This document shows, piece after piece, positions 27,518 through 36,555 of a stretch of 64,000 bases of DNA; the first letter of the stretch is position 1, and the number at the start of each line of letters is the position of its first letter. Below the pieces are notes generated by a model, which did not search any database, was not told the DNA's origin, and worked only from the letters and a program-made list of their open reading frames with translations. Origin of the DNA: UBA4416 sp040387475 (GTDB taxonomy: Bacteria; Bacteroidota; Bacteroidia; B-17B0; Aurantibacillaceae). Where the stretch lies: NCBI GenBank assembly GCA_040387475.1, contig JAZKDT010000019.1, positions 1-64,000 of the forward strand, read 5' to 3'. A program made the position numbers and the translations under genes.

Positions 27518-30500
27518 ATGCAGTTTAAAAAATTAAACAACATTATTGGCTGGATCGTTTTCGCCATTGCCACTTTTACGTATGTCGCAACTATTGAGCC
27601 TACTGCCAGCTTCTGGGATTGCGGCGAATACATCGCCGGAGCTTACAAATTAGAGGTAGGACATCCGCCCGGAGCTCCTTTCTTTTTCATTGTAGGACGT
27701 TTTTTCTGCCTTTTAGGCGGTGCTGATCCGGCCATAGCAGGAAAAATGATCAACATCATGTCTGCTTTGTGTAGTTCATTCACTATTTTATTTTTATTCT
27801 GGACAATTACCCGTATTGGAATTAAAGCGATTGTTAAAGCAGGAGAAGAGTTTACCTCGGCTAAACAATGGGCAGTGTTAGGCGCTGGTATTGTTGGCGG
27901 GCTAGCTTATACTTTTTCTGATTCTTTTTGGTTCTCTGCCGTTGAAGGTGAGGTTTACGCGATGTCTTCCTTCTTTACAGCACTGGTATTTTGGGCCATT
28001 CTAAAGTGGGAAGAAGAAGATACAACCAATCCGGTTGGAGCCATGCGTTGGTTTGTTGTTATTGCTTACTTAATGGGATTATCCATTGGTGTCCATTTAT
28101 TAAACTTGTTAGCAATTCCGGCCATTTGTTTTATTTACTATTTCAAAAAACACAAATTTACCTGGAAATCTTTTTTTATTACAGGCCTGATCTCTTTAGT
28201 GATTTTAGGTGGTATCCAGAATATCATGATTCCTAAAATCGTGAAATTCGCGGCCGATTACGAAATATTTTTCGTTAACAATTTGGGAATGGGCTTTAAC
28301 ATTGGGTCTGCCTTTTACTTTATTGTGTTATTTACAGCGCTTACTGCGTTGATCCTTTATACCGTAAAAAAGAAAGAATCTTATTATAAACTCGGGTTTT
28401 ATACCGCTATTTTATTTGTGGTTATTGCTGTCATTTCAGGCAAGACACTAGGATCCATGTTTACCCGTGCACTTGTATTAGGTGGTTTTTTATACGGAAT
28501 CAACTATTTGAAATCTAAAAATATCAATACGTTAAACGTACTTTTAGTAAGTTTTACAACCTTACTAATCGGTTATTCATCCTTCTTTATTTTGGTAATC
28601 CGTTCGCAGGCAAATCCGCCAATGGATGAAAATGATCCTGAAAATGCGATCACCATGCTATCCTACCTAAATCGTGAGCAGTATGGTGATTGGCCTTTAA
28701 CCTATGGTCAGTACTACAATGCGCCAACCGATAATGCTAATTTTAAAGATGGAGAGCCCGTTTATGCTAAAGACGAAACTTCTAAAAAATACAAAATAGT
28801 AGACGATAGAAAAAAATCTATCCCCGCGTATCAAAAAGAGTATTGCACGCCATTCCCACGTATGTGGAGCCAACAGGCAAATCATGAGGCCGCTTACCGT
28901 TATTGGGGAGAGGTGCAAAGTCACCACAAAACAAAACAATTGATGAATGACCAAACGGGTCAAATGGAAGAAGTTCAAATTCCATCGTTCTTAGCTAACA
29001 TCACGTATTTTTTCCGTTATCAGGTTAACTATATGTATCTGCGTTATTTTGCCTGGAACTTTATAGGTCGCCAAAATGATATCCAGGGTTTAAATGGTAA
29101 TCCTTTGGAAGGAAACTGGAAAACAGGGATTAAAGCAGTTGATGATATCATGTTGGATTCAGATACATCAATGGTTACGCATTCAGCGTCTAATAATATG
29201 GCAAGTAACTCATTTTATGCGTTGCCGTTTATTTTAGGTTTACTTGGCTTCGTATTTCATGTAAAAAACAATAAAAACGACATGTGGGTGGTTAGTTTAT
29301 TGTTCTTATTAAATGGCGTAGCCGTTGTTATTTATTTGAATCAATATCCATATCAGCCGCGTGAACGTGATTATGCTTACGTGGCGTCCTTTTACGCCTT
29401 TGCCATATTCATCGGGTTAGGCGTATTATTTATTTTTGATTTCTTAAGTAAAAAAACCAATGCCAAAACCGGAGCCATGGTTGCAACGGTTATTGGCCTG
29501 GTAATTCCTGCATTAATGGCTGCTGAAGGCTGGGATGATCACAATCGTTCAAAACGTACGATGAGCAGAGATTTTGCGATTAATTACTTAAATACATGCG
29601 CGCCAAATGCCATTTTATTTACAAACGGAGATAATGATACATTCCCGCTTTGGTATGCGCAGGAAGTAGAAGGTGTAAGAACAGATGTTCGTGTTGTAAA
29701 TTTAAGTTTATTGCAAACAGATTGGTACATTAATCAACAACGCCGTGCAGCATATGAATCAGCACCGGTGCCGTTTACAATTCCTGCCGAAAAATATACA
29801 CAAAGCAAACGCGAAGTGGTTTATTTGATGGATAAAGGAACAGGAGCCATGAGCCTTAAGAAAGCCATTGATTTTGTGGTGTCTGACGACATGGAAAATA
29901 AACTGGATTATGGTAACGGGCGACCTTTAGATTATTTTCCTTCTAAATCATTCTACGTGCCTGTAGATTCAGCTCAGGTGATGCGTGAAAAAGTAATTAT
30001 GGTTAAGGATACAGCTCGTTTGGCAAAATCTATCAAATGGACGATCAACCGCCAGTACTTAACTAAAAATGATTTAATGGTGTTAGATCTGATCGCTCAC
30101 AACAATTGGAAACGACCTATCTACTTTGCTGTGACCACAGGTGCGGATGCCTACTTAGGTTTGGAAGAATATTTTCAGCTGGAAGGTTTGGCATATCGTT
30201 TAACTCCTATTAAAAATACTAAAGATGAGATGGCGCAAGGGGGCCGTGTGAATACAGATATCATGTATGATAATCTCATGAATAAGTTTGCATGGGGTGG
30301 ATTGGATAAGCCAGGTGTGAGTTTAGATGAGAACTGTTCACGTATGGCATCTAATATGCGTATGCAAATGGCAACTTTGGCAGGAGCTCTGATTAATAAA
30401 GGACAAAAGCAAAAGGCTGAAAAAGTACTGGATCTGTGTATTGAAAAAATGCCTGATGAAAATGTGCGTTTTGAAGCGACTCTTTATACAATCATTGCCG

Positions 30501-30802
30501 GTTATTATCAAGTAGGAAATATGAAGAAAGCAACCGATTTATCGGCTAAATTGTTTGATATTTTTGAAAATGATCTGCGCGTTTATAATTCGCAAACCCC
30601 TATTCACCGCGCCGCTTTCAACAGAGAAACAGGACAGGCCAAAGAAATCATGCGTCGTTTGGTCATGTTAGCTGAACAATTTAAACAGGAAGCGCATTCA
30701 AAAGAATTGATGAAACGATTAACGGCCATAGTACCAATGGAAGAGCTAATGCCCGAAGAACAACAACAGCCCCAGGGGCAAATGCAACCTGGCAGTATGT
30801 AA
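27518..30802 (+). CDS. DUF2723 polytopic membrane protein with TPR-like tail (candidate protein O-mannosyltransferase)
   Basis: This 1094-residue protein starts with a hydrophobic helix and then the DUF2723 signature EPTASFWDCGEYIAGAYKL, where Asp34 and Glu37 form the acidic pair expected in the first periplasmic loop of GT-C enzymes. About ten to twelve further helices follow to residue 670. A soluble periplasmic domain then begins with CAPNAILFTNGDNDTFPLWY and QTDWYINQ, and TPR-like helices occupy about residues 945-1060. Human TMEM260, which carries this domain, is a protein O-mannosyltransferase, and Bacteroidota perform general O-glycosylation, so a role in periplasmic protein glycosylation is a reasonable inference. 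The gene stands alone with a terminator behind it. Confidence 0.85.
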   Translation: MQFKKLNNIIGWIVFAIATFTYVATIEPTASFWDCGEYIAGAYKLEVGHPPGAPFFFIVGRFFCLLGGADPAIAGKMINIMSALCSSFTILFLFWTITRIGIKAIVKAGEEFTSAKQWAVLGAGIVGGLAYTFSDSFWFSAVEGEVYAMSSFFTALVFWAILKWEEEDTTNPVGAMRWFVVIAYLMGLSIGVHLLNLLAIPAICFIYYFKKHKFTWKSFFITGLISLVILGGIQNIMIPKIVKFAADYEIFFVNNLGMGFNIGSAFYFIVLFTALTALILYTVKKKESYYKLGFYTAILFVVIAVISGKTLGSMFTRALVLGGFLYGINYLKSKNINTLNVLLVSFTTLLIGYSSFFILVIRSQANPPMDENDPENAITMLSYLNREQYGDWPLTYGQYYNAPTDNANFKDGEPVYAKDETSKKYKIVDDRKKSIPAYQKEYCTPFPRMWSQQANHEAAYRYWGEVQSHHKTKQLMNDQTGQMEEVQIPSFLANITYFFRYQVNYMYLRYFAWNFIGRQNDIQGLNGNPLEGNWKTGIKAVDDIMLDSDTSMVTHSASNNMASNSFYALPFILGLLGFVFHVKNNKNDMWVVSLLFLLNGVAVVIYLNQYPYQPRERDYAYVASFYAFAIFIGLGVLFIFDFLSKKTNAKTGAMVATVIGLVIPALMAAEGWDDHNRSKRTMSRDFAINYLNTCAPNAILFTNGDNDTFPLWYAQEVEGVRTDVRVVNLSLLQTDWYINQQRRAAYESAPVPFTIPAEKYTQSKREVVYLMDKGTGAMSLKKAIDFVVSDDMENKLDYGNGRPLDYFPSKSFYVPVDSAQVMREKVIMVKDTARLAKSIKWTINRQYLTKNDLMVLDLIAHNNWKRPIYFAVTTGADAYLGLEEYFQLEGLAYRLTPIKNTKDEMAQGGRVNTDIMYDNLMNKFAWGGLDKPGVSLDENCSRMASNMRMQMATLAGALINKGQKQKAEKVLDLCIEKMPDENVRFEATLYTIIAGYYQVGNMKKATDLSAKLFDIFENDLRVYNSQTPIHRAAFNRETGQAKEIMRRLVMLAEQFKQEAHSKELMKRLTAIVPMEELMPEEQQQPQGQMQPGSM

Positions 30803-30807
30803 CTTTT

Positions 30808-30838
30808 AAAAAAGCGTTCTTCGGAGCGCTTTTTTTTT
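30808..30838 (+). terminator. Rho-independent terminator with TTCG tetraloop
   Basis: The stem AAAAGCGTTC/GAGCGCTTTT (one G-T pair) closed by TTCG is followed by nine T. It lies directly after the DUF2723 gene. Confidence 0.92.
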
Positions 30839-30919
30839 GGTCTGTTCTGAGGAAATTAAACCTCAAATAACCTGTATTTCACTAAAACTTCATGGAATTG
30901 ATTTTGCATCACTTTGTAA

Positions 30920-31426
30920 ATGAAACTTATTGGTTATTTATTTCTATATACAATGTTTATGAATATTGCTTCCATCAACGCACAAACACCTCCTGCAACT
31001 GTCGACCTTAACAAATTTTCGGGCAAATGGTATGTTATAGGATTTATCCCAACTCGTTTCGACAAAGATTGGGAATACACAACAGAAACGTATACGTTAA
31101 ATAAAAAAAAGAATATTGATGTTTTCACAACATATATAAAACAAGGTAAAACAGAAGTTAAGTCAGTCACATCAAAAGGGTTTCCTGATGAAAAATCTCA
31201 TAATGTTAAATGGAAAGTACAGTTTGTATGGCCGTTTAAAGCCGACTACCTGATTGAAGAAGTCGATGACAAGTATAGCTATACAGTAGTTGGTCATCCT
31301 AAAAAGAAATTTTTATATATCATGAACCGAACCGGGAAAATGGATGAAACATTATATAATGATATAGTAAAACGTTTCCGCGAAAAAGGCTACGATATGA
31401 CCGAATTGCAAAAGATGAAACAATAG
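30920..31426 (+). CDS. Lipocalin family protein (Blc-like)
   Basis: This 168-residue protein has a signal peptide ending near SINAQ (residue 22). The lipocalin first-strand motif is FSGKWYVIGFIPTRF (G-x-W at residues 35-37), followed by alternating strands and the closing YIMNRTGKMDETLYNDIVKR, as in Blc and apolipoprotein D relatives. It has no lipobox cysteine, so it is probably a soluble periplasmic or secreted carrier of small hydrophobic molecules rather than a lipoprotein. It stands alone between the DUF2723 gene and the small gene before proC. Confidence 0.87.
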   Translation: MKLIGYLFLYTMFMNIASINAQTPPATVDLNKFSGKWYVIGFIPTRFDKDWEYTTETYTLNKKKNIDVFTTYIKQGKTEVKSVTSKGFPDEKSHNVKWKVQFVWPFKADYLIEEVDDKYSYTVVGHPKKKFLYIMNRTGKMDETLYNDIVKRFREKGYDMTELQKMKQ

Positions 31427-31493
31427 TTTCAGAAAATCTTTTTTCATTATTAACTAAGATGTACTTTCGTGTCGGGCATTGCCTTGATGAAAT

Positions 31494-31727
31494 ATGATAT
31501 TCCCGCAGTATAGAAAGTATAAAAACCATAAACATTTTTTCAAAGTCATCAGTGAGAATGAATTTGATGAAATTAGTTTTATAGGTGAAAAAGCCAGTGT
31601 AAACAAACACCTGGCTAAAATTTTACCGGATAGAAATTTCATATCCGATTTGTTACACGACATCGGCAATACGGCCGAATTATCAACGGAAGAAGAATAC
31701 AACCACGTTTTAATAAAAACAAAATGA
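31494..31727 (+). CDS. Small conserved-looking protein coupled to proC
   Basis: This 77-residue protein starts at ATG 31494 and ends in an ATGA overlap with proC, which argues that it is a real gene translated with proC. It is basic and aromatic at the N-terminus (PQYRKYKNHKHFFKVISEN), then acidic, with no signal peptide, membrane helix or metal motif. I do not recognise the family. It may assist or regulate the next gene, or simply share its transcript. Confidence 0.7.
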   Translation: MIFPQYRKYKNHKHFFKVISENEFDEISFIGEKASVNKHLAKILPDRNFISDLLHDIGNTAELSTEEEYNHVLIKTK

Positions 31728-32530
31728 ATAAAATAGCTATTATTGGATGCGGTAACATGGGCCTCATATATGCCAATTCTTTTTTAAGATATAAGATCGT
31801 TACAAAAAATAATTTATTGTTGGTTGAAAAAAATGCAGAGCGTCAGCATAAGTTATCTGATATGAATATTGGAAAGGTGGTTACCACTGATGACCAGTCG
31901 ATAGCTGATTGCAATATTGTTATTCTGGCAGTAAAACCACAAGATTTCAAAGAACTGTCGGGTAGTTTGAAAAAAGTCTTAAATCCCAATGGCGTAATTC
32001 TGTCTATCATGGCGGGTACAGAAATTTCATTTATTCAGTCGGCTTTAGAGCATAAATTTATTGTACGGGCGATGCCTAATTTACCGGTTGAAATCAGTAT
32101 GGGAATGACAGCCTTTAGCGCTTCAGCCAACCTGCCACACGATATGATCATGCTGGTGGAAAATTTACTGTCGACCACGGGAAGAACTTTATATCTAAAA
32201 GACGAACAACAGTTAAATGCCGTAACAGCGTTAAGTGGCAGCGGACCCGCTTACTTTTTTTACTTTATGAAACATTTGGTAGATGCAGGTGTGGCTATGG
32301 GACTAGACGAACATGTATCTAATATTTTAGCTAAACAAACGATGTTGGGAGCATTTCATTTAATTAATAACGGACAAAAAACATTGGACGAATATATTAC
32401 TTCGGTTGCTTCAAAAGGTGGAACAACTGAGGCCGCATTAAAGACATTTAATGATAATCATGTGGGAGAGGTGATTATAAAAGCACTGCAAAATGCAGAG
32501 TGCAGGGCAGAGGAGTTGAGTATTAAATAA
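31724..32530 (+). CDS. proC: Pyrroline-5-carboxylate reductase
   Basis: This 268-residue enzyme performs the last step of proline synthesis, reducing pyrroline-5-carboxylate with NAD(P)H. The Rossmann loop IIGCGNMG is at residues 6-13, VILAVKPQDF near residue 65, AMPNLPVEISMGMTA near 115, and the substrate-binding ALSGSGPAYFF and TSVASKGGTTEAAL in the helical C-terminal dimerisation domain. Length is standard. The start overlaps the small upstream gene, and a hairpin lies directly after the stop. Confidence 0.95.
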   Translation: MNKIAIIGCGNMGLIYANSFLRYKIVTKNNLLLVEKNAERQHKLSDMNIGKVVTTDDQSIADCNIVILAVKPQDFKELSGSLKKVLNPNGVILSIMAGTEISFIQSALEHKFIVRAMPNLPVEISMGMTAFSASANLPHDMIMLVENLLSTTGRTLYLKDEQQLNAVTALSGSGPAYFFYFMKHLVDAGVAMGLDEHVSNILAKQTMLGAFHLINNGQKTLDEYITSVASKGGTTEAALKTFNDNHVGEVIIKALQNAECRAEELSIK

Positions 32531-32556
32531 CGAAGGCTACCATTTGGTAGCCTTCG
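32531..32556. terminator. Strong hairpin after proC, no T tract
   Basis: A perfect eleven-base stem CGAAGGCTACC/GGTAGCCTTCG with an ATTT loop starts on the base after the proC stop. No T run follows on either strand, so it may protect the mRNA end or act with other factors rather than be a classical terminator. Confidence 0.5.
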
Positions 32557-32594
32557 GGTGAGCTGAGTGTGTTATTTCTGGCATGAATAAAAAA

Positions 32595-34259
32595 CTAATT
32601 TTTAATAATTTTTTTGGTGATTGTATTGTGTCCCGATGTTATTTTTATAAAATAAATTCCGCAAGAAAGGTCGCCTATATTAATTGATGCAGAACTAAAT
32701 TCCTTATAGTCTTCCGCTAGCAATACTTTGCCTAACGCATCAATCACTTCAATAGTTGCCAGTGTATTTATTTTAGAAGAATTAATAGTCAATAAACCGT
32801 TAGTTGGATTTGGCGAAATATTAAAATCGCTATTATTTAAATTTTCTTCTTTCACTCCGGTAGTTAGACACTGGTTTAAAGTGGTGTTGTATATGGCTTT
32901 TAAAGCTTGCACGTCCTGTTCTAACTTATTTAACGGATTATTAGTGATGCTATCAAATGAAGAAATATAAGCATACTCTAAATAATTTACTGCCCCAGGC
33001 TGTAGAATGAAAGGTCCGGAACCAATCAGTAATCGTTTGTCGGACCCTGTTCCCGTTTCAGACCAGTTTGAAGACCCACAAGGCCCGGTTGGATATGTAT
33101 TACCCGGATAAGCGAATTTAGTGGGGGTTGATCCTCCGTAACCATTTCCTCCGCAGGTAAGGGGAGTACCATCTCTCCAGAATCCTGTCATGTATTGATA
33201 ATGTTGCGCAGCATTAGCTGGATCTGTTGTTGGCAATGCAACTCCCGGCAAGGAATTATTCGTATACATGAAGTTGGTCATTCCCATATTTTCGAAAGGC
33301 TCATCAATCATACCATCACCGTTATCATCAATACTATTATGGGTGTTTATGGGACCTTTTAATTGTACAACTCCTATAGCAGGATTGTTAGCAAACTGAC
33401 TATTATAATTGTATGCGTAACCATCCTGCACGTCACAGCCTGCGTAATCGTTAGGCGAAGTAGCATTTAAACTCATGTCAATATCTGTAAACAAATTTGC
33501 ATACACATCTAAAAATGCAAAAGCGCTCCTATTAATGATCTGGTAATTATAAAAAGTGGTATAATTTAAAAATGGATTACTGCTAGTAATAGTGCAGGGT
33601 CCAAAAGCATAGGCCATTAAACGAATCTCCAGTCCTAGTGCAGCACCGCCTGAACCGTGAGGCAAATAATTATCATTATAAACAGTAAAAATTGCCTGAT
33701 CTCCTTTTATTAATGGATAGTCGCCCGCGCTTGGTGTATAAACATTATCTCCATCCACATCCATAAATGGCGCTAAAAGCTGATCCTGATTTTGGGAGAT
33801 ATCGCCATTACCAGGCCAGTTCAAAATGCTGTTAGGAATTGTAAAGGTTCCATTTTGTACATTACCGTTGGCAACATTTACTAAAAACAAATCTATATCT
33901 GATTTATTGATTTTCCATACACGTTTATATTGATTTACTACTGAAGAATTGGTGGTTGCATCAACAGTAGACAATGGGCCAGGCCAATAATCTACACCAC
34001 CTTGATGATACGTTTGTGCCGCCAGTTTTAATTGCCCGCCAATATCTAATCCACCGATCCATAAACTTCCAAGACCTCCCCAGTTTTTGTTGCTGCCAAT
34101 CGGGCATTGGTAAGTTGGCGACATATAAGTAGAATCGTAATGTAAATCGCCACCAGCATTCACACGGGCTTTTACCTGGTTAATGTCTAAATAATCGAAA
34201 GTTTGGGCATGAGCTAAACCTGTGATCAGGCTGGCAAATAATAGTAATGTTGTTTTCAT
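32595..34259 (-). CDS. Secreted T9SS type A cargo protein, 554 residues
   Basis: The signal peptide ends at AHAQ (residues 16-19). The body is rich in Asn, Gly and Tyr and has two calcium-like loops, FMDVDGDNVYTPSAGDYP near residue 165 and SIDDNGDGMIDEPFEN near residue 310. The C-terminal T9SS type A domain reads FNISPNPTNGLLTINS, then IGDLSCGIYFIKITSG and ending KKIIKN. The layout matches a large group of Bacteroidota surface proteins of unknown role. It is transcribed alone and converges on proC. Confidence 0.85.
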   Translation of the reverse strand: MKTTLLLFASLITGLAHAQTFDYLDINQVKARVNAGGDLHYDSTYMSPTYQCPIGSNKNWGGLGSLWIGGLDIGGQLKLAAQTYHQGGVDYWPGPLSTVDATTNSSVVNQYKRVWKINKSDIDLFLVNVANGNVQNGTFTIPNSILNWPGNGDISQNQDQLLAPFMDVDGDNVYTPSAGDYPLIKGDQAIFTVYNDNYLPHGSGGAALGLEIRLMAYAFGPCTITSSNPFLNYTTFYNYQIINRSAFAFLDVYANLFTDIDMSLNATSPNDYAGCDVQDGYAYNYNSQFANNPAIGVVQLKGPINTHNSIDDNGDGMIDEPFENMGMTNFMYTNNSLPGVALPTTDPANAAQHYQYMTGFWRDGTPLTCGGNGYGGSTPTKFAYPGNTYPTGPCGSSNWSETGTGSDKRLLIGSGPFILQPGAVNYLEYAYISSFDSITNNPLNKLEQDVQALKAIYNTTLNQCLTTGVKEENLNNSDFNISPNPTNGLLTINSSKINTLATIEVIDALGKVLLAEDYKEFSSASINIGDLSCGIYFIKITSGHNTITKKIIKN

Positions 34260-34311
34260 GGCAGTCGTATTAATTGGTTTCTAATACAAAGCTAGCTTCA
34301 TTACATATCAT

Positions 34312-34346
34312 AAAAAGCCCAAACTAGCAATTGGCTGGTTTGGGCT
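34312..34346 (-). terminator. Terminator of the glutathione peroxidase gene
   Basis: Read on the - strand, the stem AGCCCAAAC/GTTTGGGCT (34338-34346 with 34316-34324) ends in five T. It lies 34 bases after the peroxidase stop. Confidence 0.88.
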
Positions 34347-34379
34347 AATAAGTGGTGAGGTTTTAAAGATAAGTGATGG

Positions 34380-34910
34380 TTATCCTTCTATCCAACTTGT
34401 AATTTCTGCATCCATTGGTTTTACTTTCGAGTCAAGGTACTTTACCAGATTTCCTTTCTCATCAACCAAAAATTTATTAAAGTTCCATTTTACTTTAGCA
34501 TCTAAAACGCCGTTTTCGGTTTTATGCGTTAACCATTGGTAAACCGGACTTGTTTCAATGGCCACCTTTTCCATTAAAGGAAATGTTACTCCAAAGTTTT
34601 TAGTACAAAAAGCTTTAATTTCAGCACCTGTTCCCGGCTCTTGGCCACCAAAATCGTTGCACGGAAAGCCGACAATTACAAAATTTTTCGCTTTATATTT
34701 TTCATACAAGGCTTCCAGGTCTTTGTACTGCGGAGTATATCCACATTCTGACGCTGTATTAACAATTAATACTTTTTTGCCTTTCAAATCAGCAAAATTA
34801 AAATCTGCGCCTTCTAACGTTTTAACTTTAAACTGGTGAAGGTTTTTTGTGCCGGAAGTTGTAAATGCCATAGCAATTGCTGCGAGGGTGATTGCAAATA
34901 ATTTTTTCAT
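34380..34910 (-). CDS. Glutathione peroxidase family protein (Cys type, exported)
   Basis: This 176-residue thioredoxin-fold peroxidase has the catalytic tetrad visible: Cys56 in NTASECGYTPQY, Gln90 in GFPCNDFGGQEPG, and Trp142-Asn143 in KWNFNKFLVD. The selenocysteine position is Cys, as in most bacterial members, which generally use thioredoxin-like donors. The N-terminal MKKLFAITLAAIAMAFTTSG is a signal peptide, so the enzyme probably reduces hydroperoxides in the periplasm. It is divergent from the heme o synthase gene, with only 53 bases between the start codons. Confidence 0.93.
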   Translation of the reverse strand: MKKLFAITLAAIAMAFTTSGTKNLHQFKVKTLEGADFNFADLKGKKVLIVNTASECGYTPQYKDLEALYEKYKAKNFVIVGFPCNDFGGQEPGTGAEIKAFCTKNFGVTFPLMEKVAIETSPVYQWLTHKTENGVLDAKVKWNFNKFLVDEKGNLVKYLDSKVKPMDAEITSWIEG

Positions 34911-34963
34911 GGGTAGGGTTTAGTTTTGTGTTATAACAAATATAAACCATAAGAGTTTATCAA

Positions 34964-35905
34964 ATGGCAATATATTTCATAAATTTGCGCTGCTTGCAAA
35001 CGGATACTCATATTTCTAATCCCGAAACTATTATTTATAGTAAAGCAAAGTCTTTTTTTAAACTCACAAAGTTTACTCTTTCAGCATTGGTTGTTTTATC
35101 GGCAGTGATCACTTTTTTTACAGTTGCCGAAACCTTCAACTGGAAACAGGTATTAGCGATTTCTTTGGGCGGTTTTTTGGTAACAGTAGCAGCTAACGGC
35201 TTTAACCAGATCATTGAAAAAGACCTTGATAAATTAATGAACAGAACCCGTTTAAGACCTCTCCCTACCGGTAATTTAAGTTCATTACAGGCATTTGCGT
35301 TTTGCACTGTTGTGGGGCTTATTGGTACAGTTATGTTATGGATTTTTACCAATCCACTATGTGGTATCATTGGTTTTGTTTCCATTATTTTATATGCATT
35401 GGTTTATACGCCGTTAAAAAGAGTAACGCCATTTTCGGTATTTGTGGGAGCAATTCCCGGCGCATTGCCAACCTTAATAGGGGCGATTGCTGCCACCGAT
35501 GGTTTTGGGCATGTTACGTTTTTTGCAATGTTGCTGTTTTTTGTGCAGTTCTTTTGGCAGTTTCCTCATTTTTGGGCTATTGCCTGGGTAAGCCACGATG
35601 ATTACCAGAAAGCAGGTTTTTTCATGTTGCCATCTAAAGGTGGCCGGGATAAAAGTTCACGTTCACAAATTTTAATTTATACTTTATCATTGTTCCCTAT
35701 CGCATTGACCCCTTTTATTTTTAATTTTTCTGGTTGGATATCTGCTACAGTAGTAAGTTGCATGGGTTTGGTATTTATTATACAAGCCTATAATTTATAT
35801 AGATCAGGTACCATTGCAGATGCCCGAAAATTAATGTTTGGATCATTTATTTATTTGCCTTTAGTTCAATTAACGCTAATGATAGGGCATCGATTTTTAA
35901 TATAA
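34964..35905 (+). CDS. ctaB: Heme o synthase (protoheme IX farnesyltransferase)
   Basis: This 313-residue UbiA-family membrane protein has about nine helices. The prenyl-diphosphate binding loop is NGFNQIIEKDLDKLMNRTRLRPLP near residue 84, and YTPLKRVTPFSVFVGAIPGALP is the second family signature. It converts heme b to heme o for the terminal oxidase encoded nearby. The N-terminal 25 residues are longer than in many homologs but no later Met fits the first helix, so ATG 34964 is kept. Four bases separate it from the subunit III gene, so they form one operon. Confidence 0.95.
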   Translation: MAIYFINLRCLQTDTHISNPETIIYSKAKSFFKLTKFTLSALVVLSAVITFFTVAETFNWKQVLAISLGGFLVTVAANGFNQIIEKDLDKLMNRTRLRPLPTGNLSSLQAFAFCTVVGLIGTVMLWIFTNPLCGIIGFVSIILYALVYTPLKRVTPFSVFVGAIPGALPTLIGAIAATDGFGHVTFFAMLLFFVQFFWQFPHFWAIAWVSHDDYQKAGFFMLPSKGGRDKSSRSQILIYTLSLFPIALTPFIFNFSGWISATVVSCMGLVFIIQAYNLYRSGTIADARKLMFGSFIYLPLVQLTLMIGHRFLI

Positions 35906-35909
35906 CATC

Positions 35910-36509
35910 ATGGAAGAAAAATTTAAACCAAGTCCGACTTATAAAGCAGAATTAAAAGAAGCATATAATAAATCCTCCAAACAGTTAGTGTGGGTGGGAA
36001 TCATCAGTATTGTAATGTTGTTTGCCGGCTTTACAAGCGCCTATGTGGTGAGAGCGGATAATGGAAGCTGGTTGATCTTTAATTTGCCTAATGCCTTTTA
36101 TTTGAGCACCGCGGTTATCGTAACAAGTAGTATTACCCTGTTTTTTGCCTTACAGATGGCTAAAAAAGATAATAAAAAAGGTATTATTTTAGGCTTGCTT
36201 GCAACCTTTATCTTAGGATTGGCTTTTACATACTGCCAGTTCCTGGGGTACGGCGAGCTATTAAGTAAACATATTATACCCGGAGGCAAAGCCTCAAATG
36301 CATCAGGCTCATTTTTATATTTGATCACTTTTATGCATTTGTTGCATTTGTTCGCAGGCTTAATTGTGGTATTGATAACCCTTAAAAACGGAATTAAAGG
36401 TAATTATACCTCTAAAAACGCCCTCGGTTTAGAACTTTGTTCCATTTATTGGCATTTTCTTGATATTTTATGGGTGTATTTGTTTTTATTTTTCTATTTT
36501 ATTCGTTAA
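35910..36509 (+). CDS. Cytochrome c oxidase subunit III-like protein
   Basis: This 199-residue protein has five hydrophobic helices. It begins with YKAELKEAYNKSSKQLVWVG, has FLYLITFMHLLHLFAGLIVV near residue 137 and ends with SIYWHFLDILWVYLFLFFYFIR, the classic subunit III C-terminal helix with conserved His and Trp. It is the first of two subunit III-type genes in this operon, an arrangement usual in Bacteroidota oxidase loci. It would help assemble and stabilise the heme-copper oxidase in the inner membrane. Confidence 0.9.
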   Translation: MEEKFKPSPTYKAELKEAYNKSSKQLVWVGIISIVMLFAGFTSAYVVRADNGSWLIFNLPNAFYLSTAVIVTSSITLFFALQMAKKDNKKGIILGLLATFILGLAFTYCQFLGYGELLSKHIIPGGKASNASGSFLYLITFMHLLHLFAGLIVVLITLKNGIKGNYTSKNALGLELCSIYWHFLDILWVYLFLFFYFIR

Positions 36510-36555
36510 ACTTGCATCATAATTTATAAAAATCGTTAAAACGTAAATTTTACTT

